Source of the DNA: Zopfochytrium polystomum
Taxonomy: Eukaryota; Chytridiomycota; Chytridiomycetes; Chytridiales; Chytridiaceae
Assembly: GCA_025765615.1 (NCBI GenBank)
Contig: JAIVFJ010000025.1
Coordinates: 124,001-188,000 of the forward strand
DNA length: 64,000 bases
Reading direction: 5' to 3'
The position numbers and the translations under genes were made by a program. Numbering within the stretch: the stretch's first letter is position 1; the number at the start of each line of letters is the position of its first letter. Of this stretch, positions 44,640-56,251 are shown in pieces. Under the pieces are notes generated by a model. That model did not search any database. It had not been told where the DNA came from and saw only the letters and a program-made list of their open reading frames with translations.

Positions 44640-47600
44640 TCAAAGCGGCGCGACCATGGCGGCGGCCGCCCTCCGCGCCGCAACCCCTGCAAACACCTCC
44701 ATCACCCTGTTCAAAGACGGCCGCCGCCGCTCGGCCCACCTCCCGAGCGACAAACCAAACAGCATCGCGTTCTCCTCTTCGACGGTCTGCGCCTCTGCCG
44801 CATCGACCGCCGTCGACGTCGTCGCCTGCGCCTGCGCCGCGCCGGGGCCTGCCGCCGGGCGGCGCCACCACGTCTTTGCCATCTGCGCGAGGTCGGCGAC
44901 AAGCGCGTCCGAGCCGGGGACCTCTTTGCGGAAGCCGCAGACGAGAGCCTTGAAGGCGGCGATGCAGTGCTCGGGGACGCCGAGGACGTGGAGGAAGCGG
45001 CAGTAGCCGAGGAGGTACGATTTGAGGGTTGCGCGCGAGGGGATGGGAGGCAGGCCCGGGAGGCGGAACTGGTGTTGTTGGTGGGCGGGAGCAGTCAAAG
45101 GCGTATCCGAGGGCGGCGACGACGACGACGACGAGGGCGAGGAAGACAAGGCATCGGCGTCCGCAAAGCTGAGGCCGCCAGCGTATCCGGTTGCGACGAG
45201 GGTCTCGAGGGCGAGGCAGACGGCGTCGATCATGAGCATTGTAGTGAGGCCTTCGAACGCAAAGTGCAGCAGGACGTGGTTGACGTGGTTGAGGCGGTAC
45301 CGAGCGTTGTGAAGGAGAGTGTACTGCCTGCCGAGGATGGTTGCGGCGTGGAGGCCACGCGAGACCGGGACGGAGTAGTCCATTGATAGGGTAGGCGGCG
45401 GAGCGGACGGCGGCGGGGGGTAGCAGCGGCGGGGTGGACGGGGCAAAGGAGGATCCCGCGAATGGCGGAGGCGGCGGCGGCGGCGGGGTGCCAACGGTCG
45501 CGGGGTAGACGAGGATGCGGGTGAGGTCGCGGAGCAGGGCCGAGATGCGGCGGTGCTGGAGCATGCAAATATTCCCGTTGTAGCTGGAAAAAATGGAGAG
45601 CGGCAACTCGAGGCGGACAGTCGGAAGGTCGATGAGGAACTGCGTCAAGCCGTTTTCCTGGACGCAGTGGCTGTACGGCGGCGGCGCCTCCCTGGGCCAG
45701 TCCATCAACCGGTCGTACACCGTGTCCTCCGCGGTAAACAGCTGATCGCTCAATACAAGGACTTGATCGGGACGAGAAAGCTCCGACCCCATGACCAGGA
45801 ACTCAGAAAACCGGAGCATCGTCGTGCAGAAGTTGGAAGTTTCTGTGCGGTTGGCTTCGTAGTGTGCGGCGAGGGTTGCTGGGTCCTCGTCGCTTTGCCA
45901 TATGGTTTCTGAGCATATGGGGCTGACGGTCGACAGGTCGGCGTTGATGAGGGGCGTCCTGTTGCGGATTGCCGAGCCCGACCGATCGTATAGATAGCAA
46001 GCGTGCCAACAGCGCCGTCTCGTTTCTTTCTCGACCCAGGAAATGTCGCCAAGCTGCAGCTTGTCTGGGTCTACGTGAAGCTTGAGAAACATGGCCTGGA
46101 TTGTAATGGTAGTTCCACCGCAAGAGAAGGGTGTTAAGAAAAAGTTTGCATCACTCTCTCTGAGGGAATGCTTCCTCACCATGCGGCAGGCCATTCCAAT
46201 CCACTGGTAACCAGCAGAATCACTTCCGAATCCTGCAGGATAAGCACTTGCGGGTAAGTGAGGGACCAAAGTCGTTCCAAAACACGAAGCAGAAATGGGA
46301 GACAAGCAAAAAAAATTGAGAGACCCAAACTCAACTCAAGGTGCAAAATCCCATGATCAACAGCGCTTGCACGGCGGATACCGACGGGTTGTCCACGACA
46401 CTGCGACCGAGCTCTCTCGCCTTCTCGCCGTACCAAACGGCCTCCTTCCGCGAAATGTTGACCAGCCCTTCACTGTGAAGGAGCGCGGCCGACACCCTGC
46501 ACACGGCCATGCGGAGGAAGGGAAGCGTCGAGTCGAGGTTGTCCAGGAGGGACTTGCGGTGGACAAAGCTGACGAGAAGGGGGAGGTTGAAGAAGAGGGT
46601 CGCGAGCTTCCGCTCTTCGTCGGGCGGCGCGCCGGGCCGGCGAAGGGCTGCGTGCGGGGGGTAGGGGTCCACATCTGCCGCAGAGCGGTGCGTGGACGGG
46701 GTCGAGGCCGCGGAGCTCGATTCGGCAAACCCCACGTCACCGGCGGCGGCAGGTGCCGATGCTGATGGGCCAGAGGATGCGGCGCCCACTGCGGCTTGCC
46801 TTTGTCCCCGGCACCGCCGCTGTGGTGAAATCAGCGGCTGTTCCGGCAGAGCCGGTGGTGGTACCGTGGTCGAATTCTCCCATCGTCTTAACGCACGAGC
46901 TCGAACCCGTCCAAGTGGCAGACATGGCGTCCACGATACTCCTCAGCGAGTTGAACAGCATCGAGTTGTCAGAGTGAGAGTGCGCGAGCCCGCGGCCGCC
47001 GCTGCGCTGGTTGCGCGATTCGTCGAGAGGCACGACCGAGTCCAGGCTCATGCTGCGCGGGACAGCGGTTTGCGACCGCGTTCAAGCTTCCAAAGCTGCC
47101 GCTGCTGGCGTTCATTGGGACCCAGCTGCTGCTTCCAGGCCCTCTCAGGAAGGGTGACGGCGGGAGCGCGGCCATGCTGATGTCAACACTCGACCCGATC
47201 GACGAGGGGATGGGATCAGGTGCAAAAGAGGGGGCGGGCACGGGGGAGGGACGGCGAGCGGCCTCGGTGTGTGCTGGGAAGGAGGGCAAGGATGAGGGTG
47301 AATTCGGTAAGGAGGATAGGGGAGGGGATGACGAAGAAGATGGATAGGAGGAGGAGGAGGAGGAGGAGTAGGATGACGAGGACGAGTATGTGGGCATGGT
47401 CGTGGTGGCTGGGGCTATTGGCGTGGAGGATGAAGAGGGAGCGCGTGCTGCTGTTGCTGCTGTTGCTACTGCTACTGCTGGTGCTGGTGCTGGTGGAGGT
47501 CGAGGTGGTGGAGTTGGTGGGTCAGCAGCGGCGGCGGGAGCATCAGCGGGTGAGTGCGAGTAGCCGTGCGCGGGAGCGAGGGCTGGCGCATCGTGCGACG

Positions 47601-47853
47601 GGGACTGATGGGAGGTCGGTGAGCGCGGGTTGGTGATTGGCGAGGAGCTCCCGCGCAGCAACCTGAGCTTTGAGTCGATGAGGGCCTGGTGCTTTGAGGC
47701 CAGCACCTCGTCGACGCGCGACTTGCGGCCGAGGAACACGCAGTGGATGTCGCGGTTGGAGCAGTTTCCGCAGATGGGGCGGACGCCGTCGCACTTTGTT
47801 TTGCGCGTGCGGCAGGGCTCGCACGACCTGTCGTTTTGTTTGTTTGTGTGCAT
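44640..47853 (-). CDS. Zn2Cys6 transcription factor with fungal-specific middle homology domain
   Basis: The zinc cluster is CEPCRTRKTKC followed by CGNCSNRDIHC (C-x2-C-x6-C-x5-C-x2-C-x6-C), near the proposed start at 47,853. A Ser/Pro/Ala-rich linker follows. The fungal_trans region includes FFNLPLLVSFVHRKSLLD, AVQALLIMGFCTL, GYQWIGMACRM, FLKLHVDPDKL, SWVEKETRRRCWHACYLYDR and later LHNARYRLNHVNHVLLHFAF. Supported introns are 46,800-46,896, 46,233-46,335 and 46,096-46,179. Two frame changes are unresolved: one near 46.97-47.1 kb in the linker, and one near 45.4-45.55 kb, where the minus strand has no AG to serve as acceptor. It is a nuclear DNA-binding regulator of unknown target and is paralogous to the factor at 61.7-64 kb. 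Confidence 0.78.
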
Positions 47854-48167
47854 GCAGTGGTTGAAGTTATCGTAGTCGTTGTTTTAGTGATAGTAGTTGT
47901 TCGTGGTGGTTGGGTTGTGGTCGGGATGGGCGGGGGAGGTAGGTGGTAAGGGTGGGGGGGCATGGGCCATGGGGGCGTAAGTTGTCAGGTTGTTAACAAC
48001 GCACGCGTGTGCGTTTTCGGGGTGGATGGGTAGTAGGAGGGTGTTTGCGTGGTGGACCAGTCGGGGGATGACGTGGTCCACAGCACAAGGCACGGTTGGT
48101 GTTTGTTTGCAGCAGGTGGTGGCGTCATTGGTACGTGTGGTCGGCGAGGAGGAGGAGGAGACGGACA

Positions 48168-48211
48168 GAGACAGAGAGAGAAGAGAGAGAGAGAGACGAG
48201 AGAGAGAGAGA

Positions 48212-48246
<35 letters not shown>

Positions 48247-48252
48247 TCAAAA
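48168..48252. repeat. GA microsatellite
   Basis: GAGAGA units are interrupted by AAGA and CGAG. They lie in the proposed intron of the transcription factor. Similar tracts occur at 49,797-49,865 and 50,005-50,075. Confidence 0.85.
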
Positions 48253-48673
48253 GTCAGCAGTGGGGCTGTAAGGTTCGGTTTGCGCAGCCACCCACAGAGA
48301 TTTGACAAGCATACGTTGGAGAGAGAGTGAGAGTGAGAGAGAGAGAGAGAGAGTTGGGAAAAAGAGATCGGGAGGGGAAAAAAAAGGGAAGAAAAGGGAG
48401 GAAAAGACAAAAAGCGAAGGAAAAAGGTCGGATTTGTGCCAGCCGCGCAGAGAAACAACAACAAACTAATTGTTGCATGATGAAGCACGTGATGGAACCA
48501 CACCCACGGACAGACATGTCAGGGCGGACAATTGAGAGAGAGAGCGAGAGAGAGAGCGCGAGCCAGAGGGTAGGAAGCAAAGCCCTAAAGGGCGAACCTG
48601 AAGGCGACTTCCCCACACACGCACACACACACACACACACACAGATACTCGCAATGGGCAAGGAAAAACTCAC

Positions 48674-49590
48674 CAGCGCCAGGGTACAATGCGAGAGCCC
48701 GTCGACACGTTCGTCGACGTGTGTGGATCAATGACGGCCGTCCACCGCAGGAACAGGGGGGCGTTGCTGTGGTGGGACGAGGACGAGGACGACGACGACG
48801 GCTGCGGCGGAGAGCCCGTCGTCGACGACGACGACGACGACGACGACGAAAACAACGACGACACCTCCGCTGCCGCCGCCGCTGCCGTCAGTGGCAGGCC
48901 GTCGCCCACATTGGACGAAGACGGCCGTCGTGGCGGGGCCGGCGGAAGGTGGTAAGGCGAGGCGATCGACGTCGGCGACGACGACGACGACGACGCCGGA
49001 GGCGGTGGGGTGGGTGTGTACGTGAACGTGGAAAATAGAGACGACGCCGACGGCGGGACCGTCGACGGGTGCGACTGCGATCGGTGGTGGTGGGGGTGGT
49101 GGTGCTGCCGCTGCTGCTGCTGCGGCGGGTGAGAGCGGGCGTCCATGTGGTGGTGGTGGTGGTGGTGGTGAGAGCGCGATCTGCTGCCGCTTCCGCCGCC
49201 TCTGGTCGTTCCGCGTTGATGGTGCGATCCGGACGCCGGCGACGGCGGCGGAGGCAGGGAATAGCTTGAGGTGGGTCCGTCGCCCTCGCTCTGCTGGTGG
49301 TGCTGGTGCTGCCAGTACTGCTGCTGCTGCTGCTGCTGCTGCGGCTGCTGCTCCTGCGCAGGCGGCGGTAGCGCGCTTGTGCGTGTGTCCAGGTCGGAAG
49401 CGTCGACGCCTTGGACGGGCCAGTGGGGCCGCCGCGAAGCCGTAAAGGATGATGATGGCGCCGGCAGCGACTCCGCGAACGACGACGACGACGACGACGT
49501 GTTGTTCTTGACGTTGTTGCTGTTGTAGTTGTTGTTGCTGTCGCCGTCGCCGTCGTCGTCGTAGTAGTTGTAGCTGAAGTTTTGATGCAT
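48674..49590 (-). CDS. Possible 5' exon of the transcription factor, or separate low-complexity gene
   Basis: An open frame of about 305 codons starts MHQNFSYNYYDDDGDGDSN and is dominated by Ser, His, Gln and Pro runs. It ends in RIVPWRW just where a strong donor (GTGAGT at 48,673) occurs in phase 2. The acceptor at 47,828 (ACGACAG before GTCGTGC) is in the matching phase and would join this exon straight to SCEPCRTRK of the zinc cluster, with an 846-nt intron full of GA repeats. Without splicing, the frame simply stops at 48,670. I favour the 5' exon reading moderately, since Ser/His/Gln-rich activation-like regions are common in such factors. Confidence 0.4.
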
Positions 49591-50027
49591 TTGGTTGCGA
49601 GGCGCCTTTTTCTCTTGTTTTTTTGCGGGTAGTTTCTTTCCTCCCAGCGGGATCGGTGGGGTTGTTGTTTGCTCACACCTCGGGAGGCGGGCGTATGGGA
49701 TGGTTTGTTGGTGGCTGGGAGTGAGTGAGTGAGTGAGTGAGGGGGCCGGTCAAGGAGCTGCGAGGGGGAGGAGTGTGTGTGTTTGTGGTGGTGAATAGAG
49801 AGAGAGAGAGAGAGATAGGGAGAGACAGAGCGAGCGAGAGAGAGAGAGAGAGAGAGAGGAGAGGGAAAGAGGAGAGAGTTTGTGCCTGCGTCTGGCGCGC
49901 AGCTCTGCAGTTTGTTGTTGTTTTGCTGTTGCTGTTTCCAGTTTCGTCTTTCGTAATTTCCTGGTTTTTTTGTTTTTTTTCGCTCCTCCTCTGGGAGTCA
50001 GACAGAGAGACGGAGAGAGAGAGAGGA

Positions 50028-50078
<51 letters not shown>

Positions 50079-51642
50079 AGAAAGAGCAGAAAAATTGGAG
50101 ACGAAAAAATGGGAAAAGAGCCACGCCGATCGAGGGAAAAATTCGAATATAGTCGGAGGTGAACTTGACTGGACTGCTTCCGCTGCGTTGTGGTGAAGGC
50201 GGGTCGAGGGGTAATAAACTGGTTTCCGGAACACGCTTAGCCGCAAAAACGACGTCCGCTTCCGCAGCAGCGACAGCGACAAGCAAGCGTTGGAGCTAGT
50301 CAGCCAAGCACGCACACACACACACACACACACACACAAACACGGGTTTCGGGAGGTTGGGGGAAGGAGGATGTTTGGATGGAAAGAGGAAAGCTTGTGC
50401 ACAAATGCAACAGGAAGATTGGAAGGGTTGGCTGGGTTGTTTGCTCGTTGAGGCCTAGCCTTTTCTGCGGTGGAGGTTGTGGGAGGAAGAAGAAGGGGAG
50501 GAGAACGAGGAGGAAGACGAGTCACGGAAGGTGGATGCCCAGGCGCCCCTTTTAAACGACCTTCAGGACACAAGGCTCGCAGGCGCGTGGCGGTGCGCCG
50601 TTCGTTCAGCAGCTTTTCCGCACGTTTGCACTTTTTTTTTTTGTGTGGAGTGTGGAGCAAATGACGACAGGTCAATCTTTCCAAAAAAAAAAAAAAAATT
50701 GAAAAATTGAAAGAAATCTGAGGAGGAAAGGAATGCAGCAGACAAACGATAAAAAGGAAAAAAATTTTCTCTCTGTGACTGTGTTTTCCCTCAGGTGCTT
50801 TTCATTCAAAGCCACTTGACTTTGGTGTTTCTTTTTGGGCATTTGATATGGAATTTTTTTTTTTTCGGTTTTTTTTGGCATCTTTTGCATCTCTTCGGGA
50901 TGATGACGCAGCGCTCGATCCGGTGATGCATGACAAAATGAGGAAAATGGATATGATTGGACCATTCAACGGGGGCCATTGTTGATGACAATGAAAGAGC
51001 GCCTCCTCGTCTTATCGGAGCGACCCGCGCGCATGGGCGAGAGACTGACACGATCCCAAAGAGGAAGGTGCAGAAAGCCAGAGACAATCTAAAAATCCCT
51101 TTGTTGAGAATTGTCAGTATATATTCTACTAAAAAATAATAATCAAATGAGGAGAAAAAAATTTTTCTCGAGCGGAGACAAGAAGAACATGCACTGCCAT
51201 GCTCAAGGAACTCAGCAGACCCAACAATATAAGACAAGTATTAATTTCTATTTTTGGCAGGTGCGATTAGCTGTTTTTCTTTATGACTTGGCGTGGCTGG
51301 GACTGAATTATTAATGTTTCCGGAGCGCGCCAAACACGTCAGTGCTCAAATGCAAATGCGAAAAAGGAGAAAAAAAATAGATAAAAGTAAACGGTAGGGA
51401 TAGGGAAAAAGAAAAGGAAGGAAAAAAATTTCCCCACCCAGACAAAACGAAAGAAAAAGAAAAATTTTTGTCTCACGCACATCACACACGCCCCAATCTC
51501 TCTCTCTCTGTGTCTATCTCTCTCTCTGTCTGTCTCCCAAGCCGAGCAGTTTGCAAACACAGCCCAAATTCCACCAATCGACAGCGAGAAACGAACGCAG
51601 GTGTGGAAACGGCAATGCGCAGGAGGCTGTTGAGTGCTCATA

Positions 51643-51703
<61 letters not shown>

Positions 51704-51989
51704 CCTGCCATTGCAGAAAGATACTGGGGAGATGCAGGGATTTGGGTTTATAACTGAAAAAACGACGATTGGGGGTACCCTCCACCATCATGTCATGTGC
51801 TGTTTGACCAGGTGCGCCTAGATACACTATCGTAGCACATCACCCACCATTCATTACTGAGGGAGGAGGTGGTTTGGTCTGCCTGCTTGAGGGTTTGTGT
51901 TGTGACCTCCTTGAGCACGACAGCACGAAGTGGTTGCAAACACAGCAACAGACCACAGCTCGTTGAGTTTGCATCCACTGAAGTGTTTA
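49591..51989. other. Intergenic, microsatellite-rich
   Basis: It contains GA tracts (49,797-50,075), (CA)n at 50,311-50,340, poly-A and poly-T runs, and a long (CA)n at 51,642-51,703. No coding region is seen. The left part is presumably the promoter and leader of the minus-strand transcription factor. Confidence 0.5.
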
Positions 51990-52235
51990 CAGCAATATCC
52001 CTAAAACTTTGGGGAACTGACTTGATTCTGACTTAAATCAAATTGAAATTAAGTCACAAAGGACTGGCCCAGAGACAGCCAGTAAAACAAAATGGCAGGA
52101 GGAAGACTGACAGAGAAATGCCTGGCTAAACAGGTCAGTCTCTGGCCCTTTGCCACGTACTTGATTTCGACTTGAAACCAACTTCAAATCAACTTGAAAT
52201 CAAGTTGGTTCCCCAAATTTTTAGGAATATTGCTG
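51990..52235. mobile_element. Tc1/mariner-like MITE
   Basis: This 246-bp element has inverted ends of about 38 bp: CAGCAATATCCCTAAAAC on the left and the inverse of CAGCAATATTCCTAAAAAT on the right, both continuing into TTTGGGGAAC. It is bordered by TA on each side (51,988-51,989 and 52,236-52,237). The interior is AT-rich and non-coding. Confidence 0.72.
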
Positions 52236-52608
52236 TAAAGAAAATTGGAGGATGCAGCATTGTCGATCCCCTCAGGTTTTCCTTTCCACTTTCACCTTGT
52301 CATCTTCATTCTCTTCTTCCTGCTTTGATGTGGCGCGGTGCTTGCTGCAATGCTCGGCGTGGTAGTCGAGCCTTTTTATTTGCACCTTGGCAAAGGAGGA
52401 CGCGCAAATGGTGAGGAAACAAAAGCAGAACCACTTGAGGGTGGTGTGAAAGCTAGGAACCCAGGTGCCATCATAGTCATTAAAAACACAGAGATATCAG
52501 TGGAGTGAGAAGTTTTTGAAGATTGTGGTTTGAAGTTTTGCACAGCAGCAGTTCCGACCAGAAGAAATTTCCTTGTCAGGCAGCGGAGGGGAGAGAACAG
52601 ACGCTGAG

Positions 52609-55196
52609 ATGGACAACGGCCTCGACAACGACGACGACCGCCTCGACGCCTTCGTCCAGACCCAGCTCGGCCTGATCGAGCGTGAGCACCAGTGGGAGCT
52701 GCGCGAGCAGGCGTCCTTCCTCACGCCGCTCCTGCACAACGCCGCCCCCCCCTCGGCGTCGGCCTCGACGACGAACTCGTGGTCGCTGCTCCAGCGCCGC
52801 GGCACAGCGCTGCTGGACCTCGCGGTAACCTCGCTGCGCTCAGGCCTCGGCGGTAAGACCGTTGCCGACTTTGAGCGCTCCGGCGGCGGCGGCGGCGCCG
52901 AGCTGCCCCCGCACCGGCTCCGCGTCGGCGACATTGTCATGCTCGTCCCGCACGTCGCCGCCGCCTCGTCCGCGTCGTCGGGAGCAAGCGGCAAGGGCAG
53001 GGCCGCCTCCTCCGCTTCCACAACTGTGCCTTGCCACCCGTCCGGTGTCGTGTCGCGCATCAAACCGACGCTCGTGTCGGTTGCAGTCTCCGGCGACGCT
53101 GCCGAGGAGGCGCTGGAGGGCGCCGACCTGTGTCGCTGGCGCGTTGTGCTCATTGGCAACGAAGTCTCGTTTACCCGAATGAAGGACGCCCTGCGGGACG
53201 TCCAGGCCATCGCAAAGCGCTCCATCGGCGGCACCTCCGCAGCCGCCGCCCTTTCTTCACCCCAGCCTCTCCTTCCACCGAATGTAGGCTCCAACGGTGA
53301 CAACGCAAGCGGTGCCGACGGCGACGACGAGGCAAAGCCCAACGCCGCCCCGCGGCGCCCGAAGCCCGTTCGACGCGCGCCGACCCACCACAGCGAGGCA
53401 CGGGACTTGATCGACATGCTAATCGTTGGCCGCGGCGCCCCGCAGTTCGACGAGCGCTCGGCGAACTTGCAGTTTTTCGAGCCGACGCTGAACGCGTCGC
53501 AGAGGGAGGCCGTTTCGTTTGCGCTTTCCGCCCGCCACGTCGCCCTCATCCACGGGCCGCCCGGCACCGGCAAAACGCACACGCTGGTCGAGCTCGTGCG
53601 CCAGCTTGTGCTAAAGCGAGGCGAGCGGGTTCTCGTGTGCGGACCGTCAAATGTATCCGTAGGTACTGCAAAGTGTCATCACAGTTCCCTCCCCCCCCTT
53701 AAACATATTTCGCGTCGATACTCCACCTTTAGACACGCTCGCGGAGCGCCTCGCCGCCGTCGGACTGGACATTGCCCGCACGGGCCACCCGGCGCGGGTC
53801 AAGCAAGCGCTCCTGGACCACTCACTGGAAGTTCGGGTGCGGAACTCGGACGAGGGTCAGCTGGTCAAGGACGTACGCACGGACCTGGACGCGGCGCTCG
53901 GCCGGCTGCGCAAGGCGCGGCGCCGCGCCGACAAGCGCGAGCTGCACGCCGAGCTGAAGCTCTTGCGGACGGAGCTGCGCGACCGCGAGCGCACCGTGGT
54001 CGACACGATCGTGCGGAACGCCCAAGTCGTCCTGTCGACTCTGTCCGGCTGCATGGCCAGCGCGCTCAAGAACAGACTCTTTGACACGGTCATCATCGAC
54101 GAGTCGTCGCAGGCCATCGAGGCGGAGAGCTGGTTGGCCATCGTAAAGGGAAAGCGGGTCGTGCTCGCTGGCGACCACTTGCAACTGCCGGTATCGTTTT
54201 TGTTTTCCCACCTTCCATGTTTTTTGCCTCCCCTCCGGCTTTGTTTAAACATCCCATGCACACGCCCTCCACTTCTGAACCCAGCCGACGGTCAAGTCCG
54301 AAAAGGGCCTTCCCAGCCCCGGAACTCCGTCTCTGCAAATCACGCTATTTGATCGGCTCCTGAAGGCGTACGGCAACTCTATCAAGCGCATGCTCAACGT
54401 GCAGTACCGGATGCACGAGTCCATCATGGCCTTCCCGTCAAAGCAGCTGTACGGCGGGAAGTTGATTGCGCACGACTCCGTTAAAGCGCACCTCCTCTCC
54501 GACTTGCCGGGTGTCGAGGCGACCGGTAAGCAGGAAGCGGCGAACGTGATCGCACGGTTGATTGGAGGAATAACCCAGCGCACCAAACTACAACTAAGAC
54601 CCATACCCTTACAACTCACCCTCCCTCTCTCGCTCTCTCACCCACCAGAGGACACGACGGCGCCGCTCTTGTTTTTCGACACGTCGACGGCATCCCACGG
54701 CGAGCTCGCCGACGACGACGACCCGACGGCGGCGGCGCCGAGCCTGCACAACCCCGGCGAAGCGGCGCTGGTGGTCGCGCACGTGCGGGCGCTGGTCGCG
54801 GCGGGGTTAGCGCCGTCGCGCATTGCGATCGTGTCACCGTACGCGGCGCAGACGCGGCGGCTGGCGCTGGCGGTCGCTGCGGATCCGGACTTGGCCCGCG
54901 GCGGCGGCGGAGGGGTCGAGGTGGCGACGGTCGATGCGCTACAGGGCGCCGAGCGCGACGCGGTGGTGCTGTCCCTGGTGCGCAGCAACGCACGGCGCGA
55001 GGTGGGGTTCCTGCGGGACGTGCGCCGTCTCAATGTGGCGATGACGCGCGCGAGGCGGCAGCTGGCTGTGATTGGCGACGGGCGGTGTTTGGCGGCTGCG
55101 GCCGACGGCGGCGGCGTCGGGGGTGGGGGCGGCGCGTTCTTGAAGCGGTGGGTCGAGTTCCTGGAGGAGGTTGGCGAGGTGCGGTATGTGGAGTGA
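52609..55196 (+). CDS. HCS1: SF1B helicase of the IGHMBP2/HCS1 type
   Basis: Four exons (52609-53662, 53733-54190, 54285-54525, 54649-55196) give 766 residues. An N-terminal OB-like region contains Gly/Ala and Ser inserts. Helicase motifs follow in order: Q ([13 protein letters not shown]), I ([12 protein letters not shown]), Ia ([19 protein letters not shown]), II ([13 protein letters not shown]), III ([13 protein letters not shown]), IV ([11 protein letters not shown]), V ([20 protein letters not shown]) and VI ([19 protein letters not shown]). A coiled Arg/Glu-rich insert lies between Ia and II, as in Upf1-like enzymes. The family are ATP-driven 5'-3' helicases acting in translation or DNA replication. 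As in yeast HCS1, the R3H and zinc-finger tail of animal IGHMBP2 is absent. The ATG at 52,609 is chosen because the frame upstream lacks another ATG. Confidence 0.93.
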
Positions 55197-55431
55197 GCGG
55201 GCGCCGGAACGGAGACGACGCTGGCTTCGCGAAGAAACAAATTACAAAAAAAAAAATAGAAGAGAGTGTTTCGAGCCCATCTTGTTTCTTTTATTCCTAA
55301 TTGCGCCACAAGTTCGTCCCTCCTAGTACGCGACGAAGTGCATTTTTTGATCCTCAAGATCAATCCAAATGGTAGCAGCCGATTTGCCCAAGAAAAAAAA
55401 TTTGACAGTCGCCAGGTTTCCAAGCGAGAAT

Positions 55432-55840
55432 CTACGTGAGACCAACTCCGTGCCAGATCAGTAGCGTGGCCACTCTGTGTTTCCTAAGCAGCAGGAACCA
55501 AGAAGGTTGTATACGAGCTCGAGGAGTGGGGATTCGGTTATCTACAAAATAATACGAAAACAGGGTAACCAATTGATTTTCTGAAGCGCCGTTCTTGAGG
55601 GGCGAGCCAAGTGTATCCAGGATCGGAAGGGTGTTTAACTCGGTACGGTCAACAAAACCATTCTGAACTTTCTTACCAAGACGTGTCTCTTGTACGCAGA
55701 CTACGGAGAATTTCTGAGAATCAAGGAAGCTCTCAAACAAGATAGCAGCTGAGGTTTCAGTGTCTTTTCGGAGGTGCTGGGTTTTCTTGGCCCAGAACCG
55801 GATGCTATTGACGTTCCAAGTGGCAATTGAAACATTATCT
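55432..55840 (-). pseudogene. Fragment of an AP-endonuclease-type (EEP) domain
   Basis: Read on the minus strand from about 55,840: SIATWNVNSIRFWAKKTQ, a helix containing AILFESFLDSQKF, then SVVCVQETRLGKKV. These are the first two conserved blocks of the exonuclease III/APE fold (WNVNxIR and QETR), found in DNA-repair AP endonucleases and in LINE endonucleases. A stop codon lies immediately upstream and the frame degrades after about 60 residues, with the later catalytic blocks absent. Given the transposon debris nearby, a truncated LINE is as likely as a dead repair gene. Confidence 0.55.
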
Positions 55841-56251
55841 CAGAATAGTGGAGAAAAATTTTTTTTTTACTTTTTTTTTTATTGTTCCGGCCAAAGGGGA
55901 GAATAGTGGAGAAAAGTCAGTTGCGATGAGGGAGTCATGGCGCTGTTTCATGGCAGCAAAATTTGCGAGATGGGAGACAGCGTCCAGGAGAGGAAGGCTG
56001 CTCGTTCACTCTCCAAGTTACCAACTGAAAGGGAGGAGCTCTGAATTTCCTCATCAGGGAAATTACTCTTCTTCAGGATCACCGCCAGTGTCTGAAAAAG
56101 TTGTATTATCGTAAGATACTTGGGAGAGAGCATCAGCAACATTGTTGGATTTTCCAGCAACGGTACAAGTGTACCATTGTTAAGTTGGTAGTCCCATTGG
56201 GCAACTTTTCTAGTCAGGAGCGAGGGAAGAGGGACAACAAAGCATTGTGCG

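Noticed and set aside
53663..53732. Loss of helicase motif Ia in the IGHMBP2-like gene
   Set aside because: The motif is split by a 70-nt intron, and joining exons 1 and 2 restores SNVSVDTLAERL.
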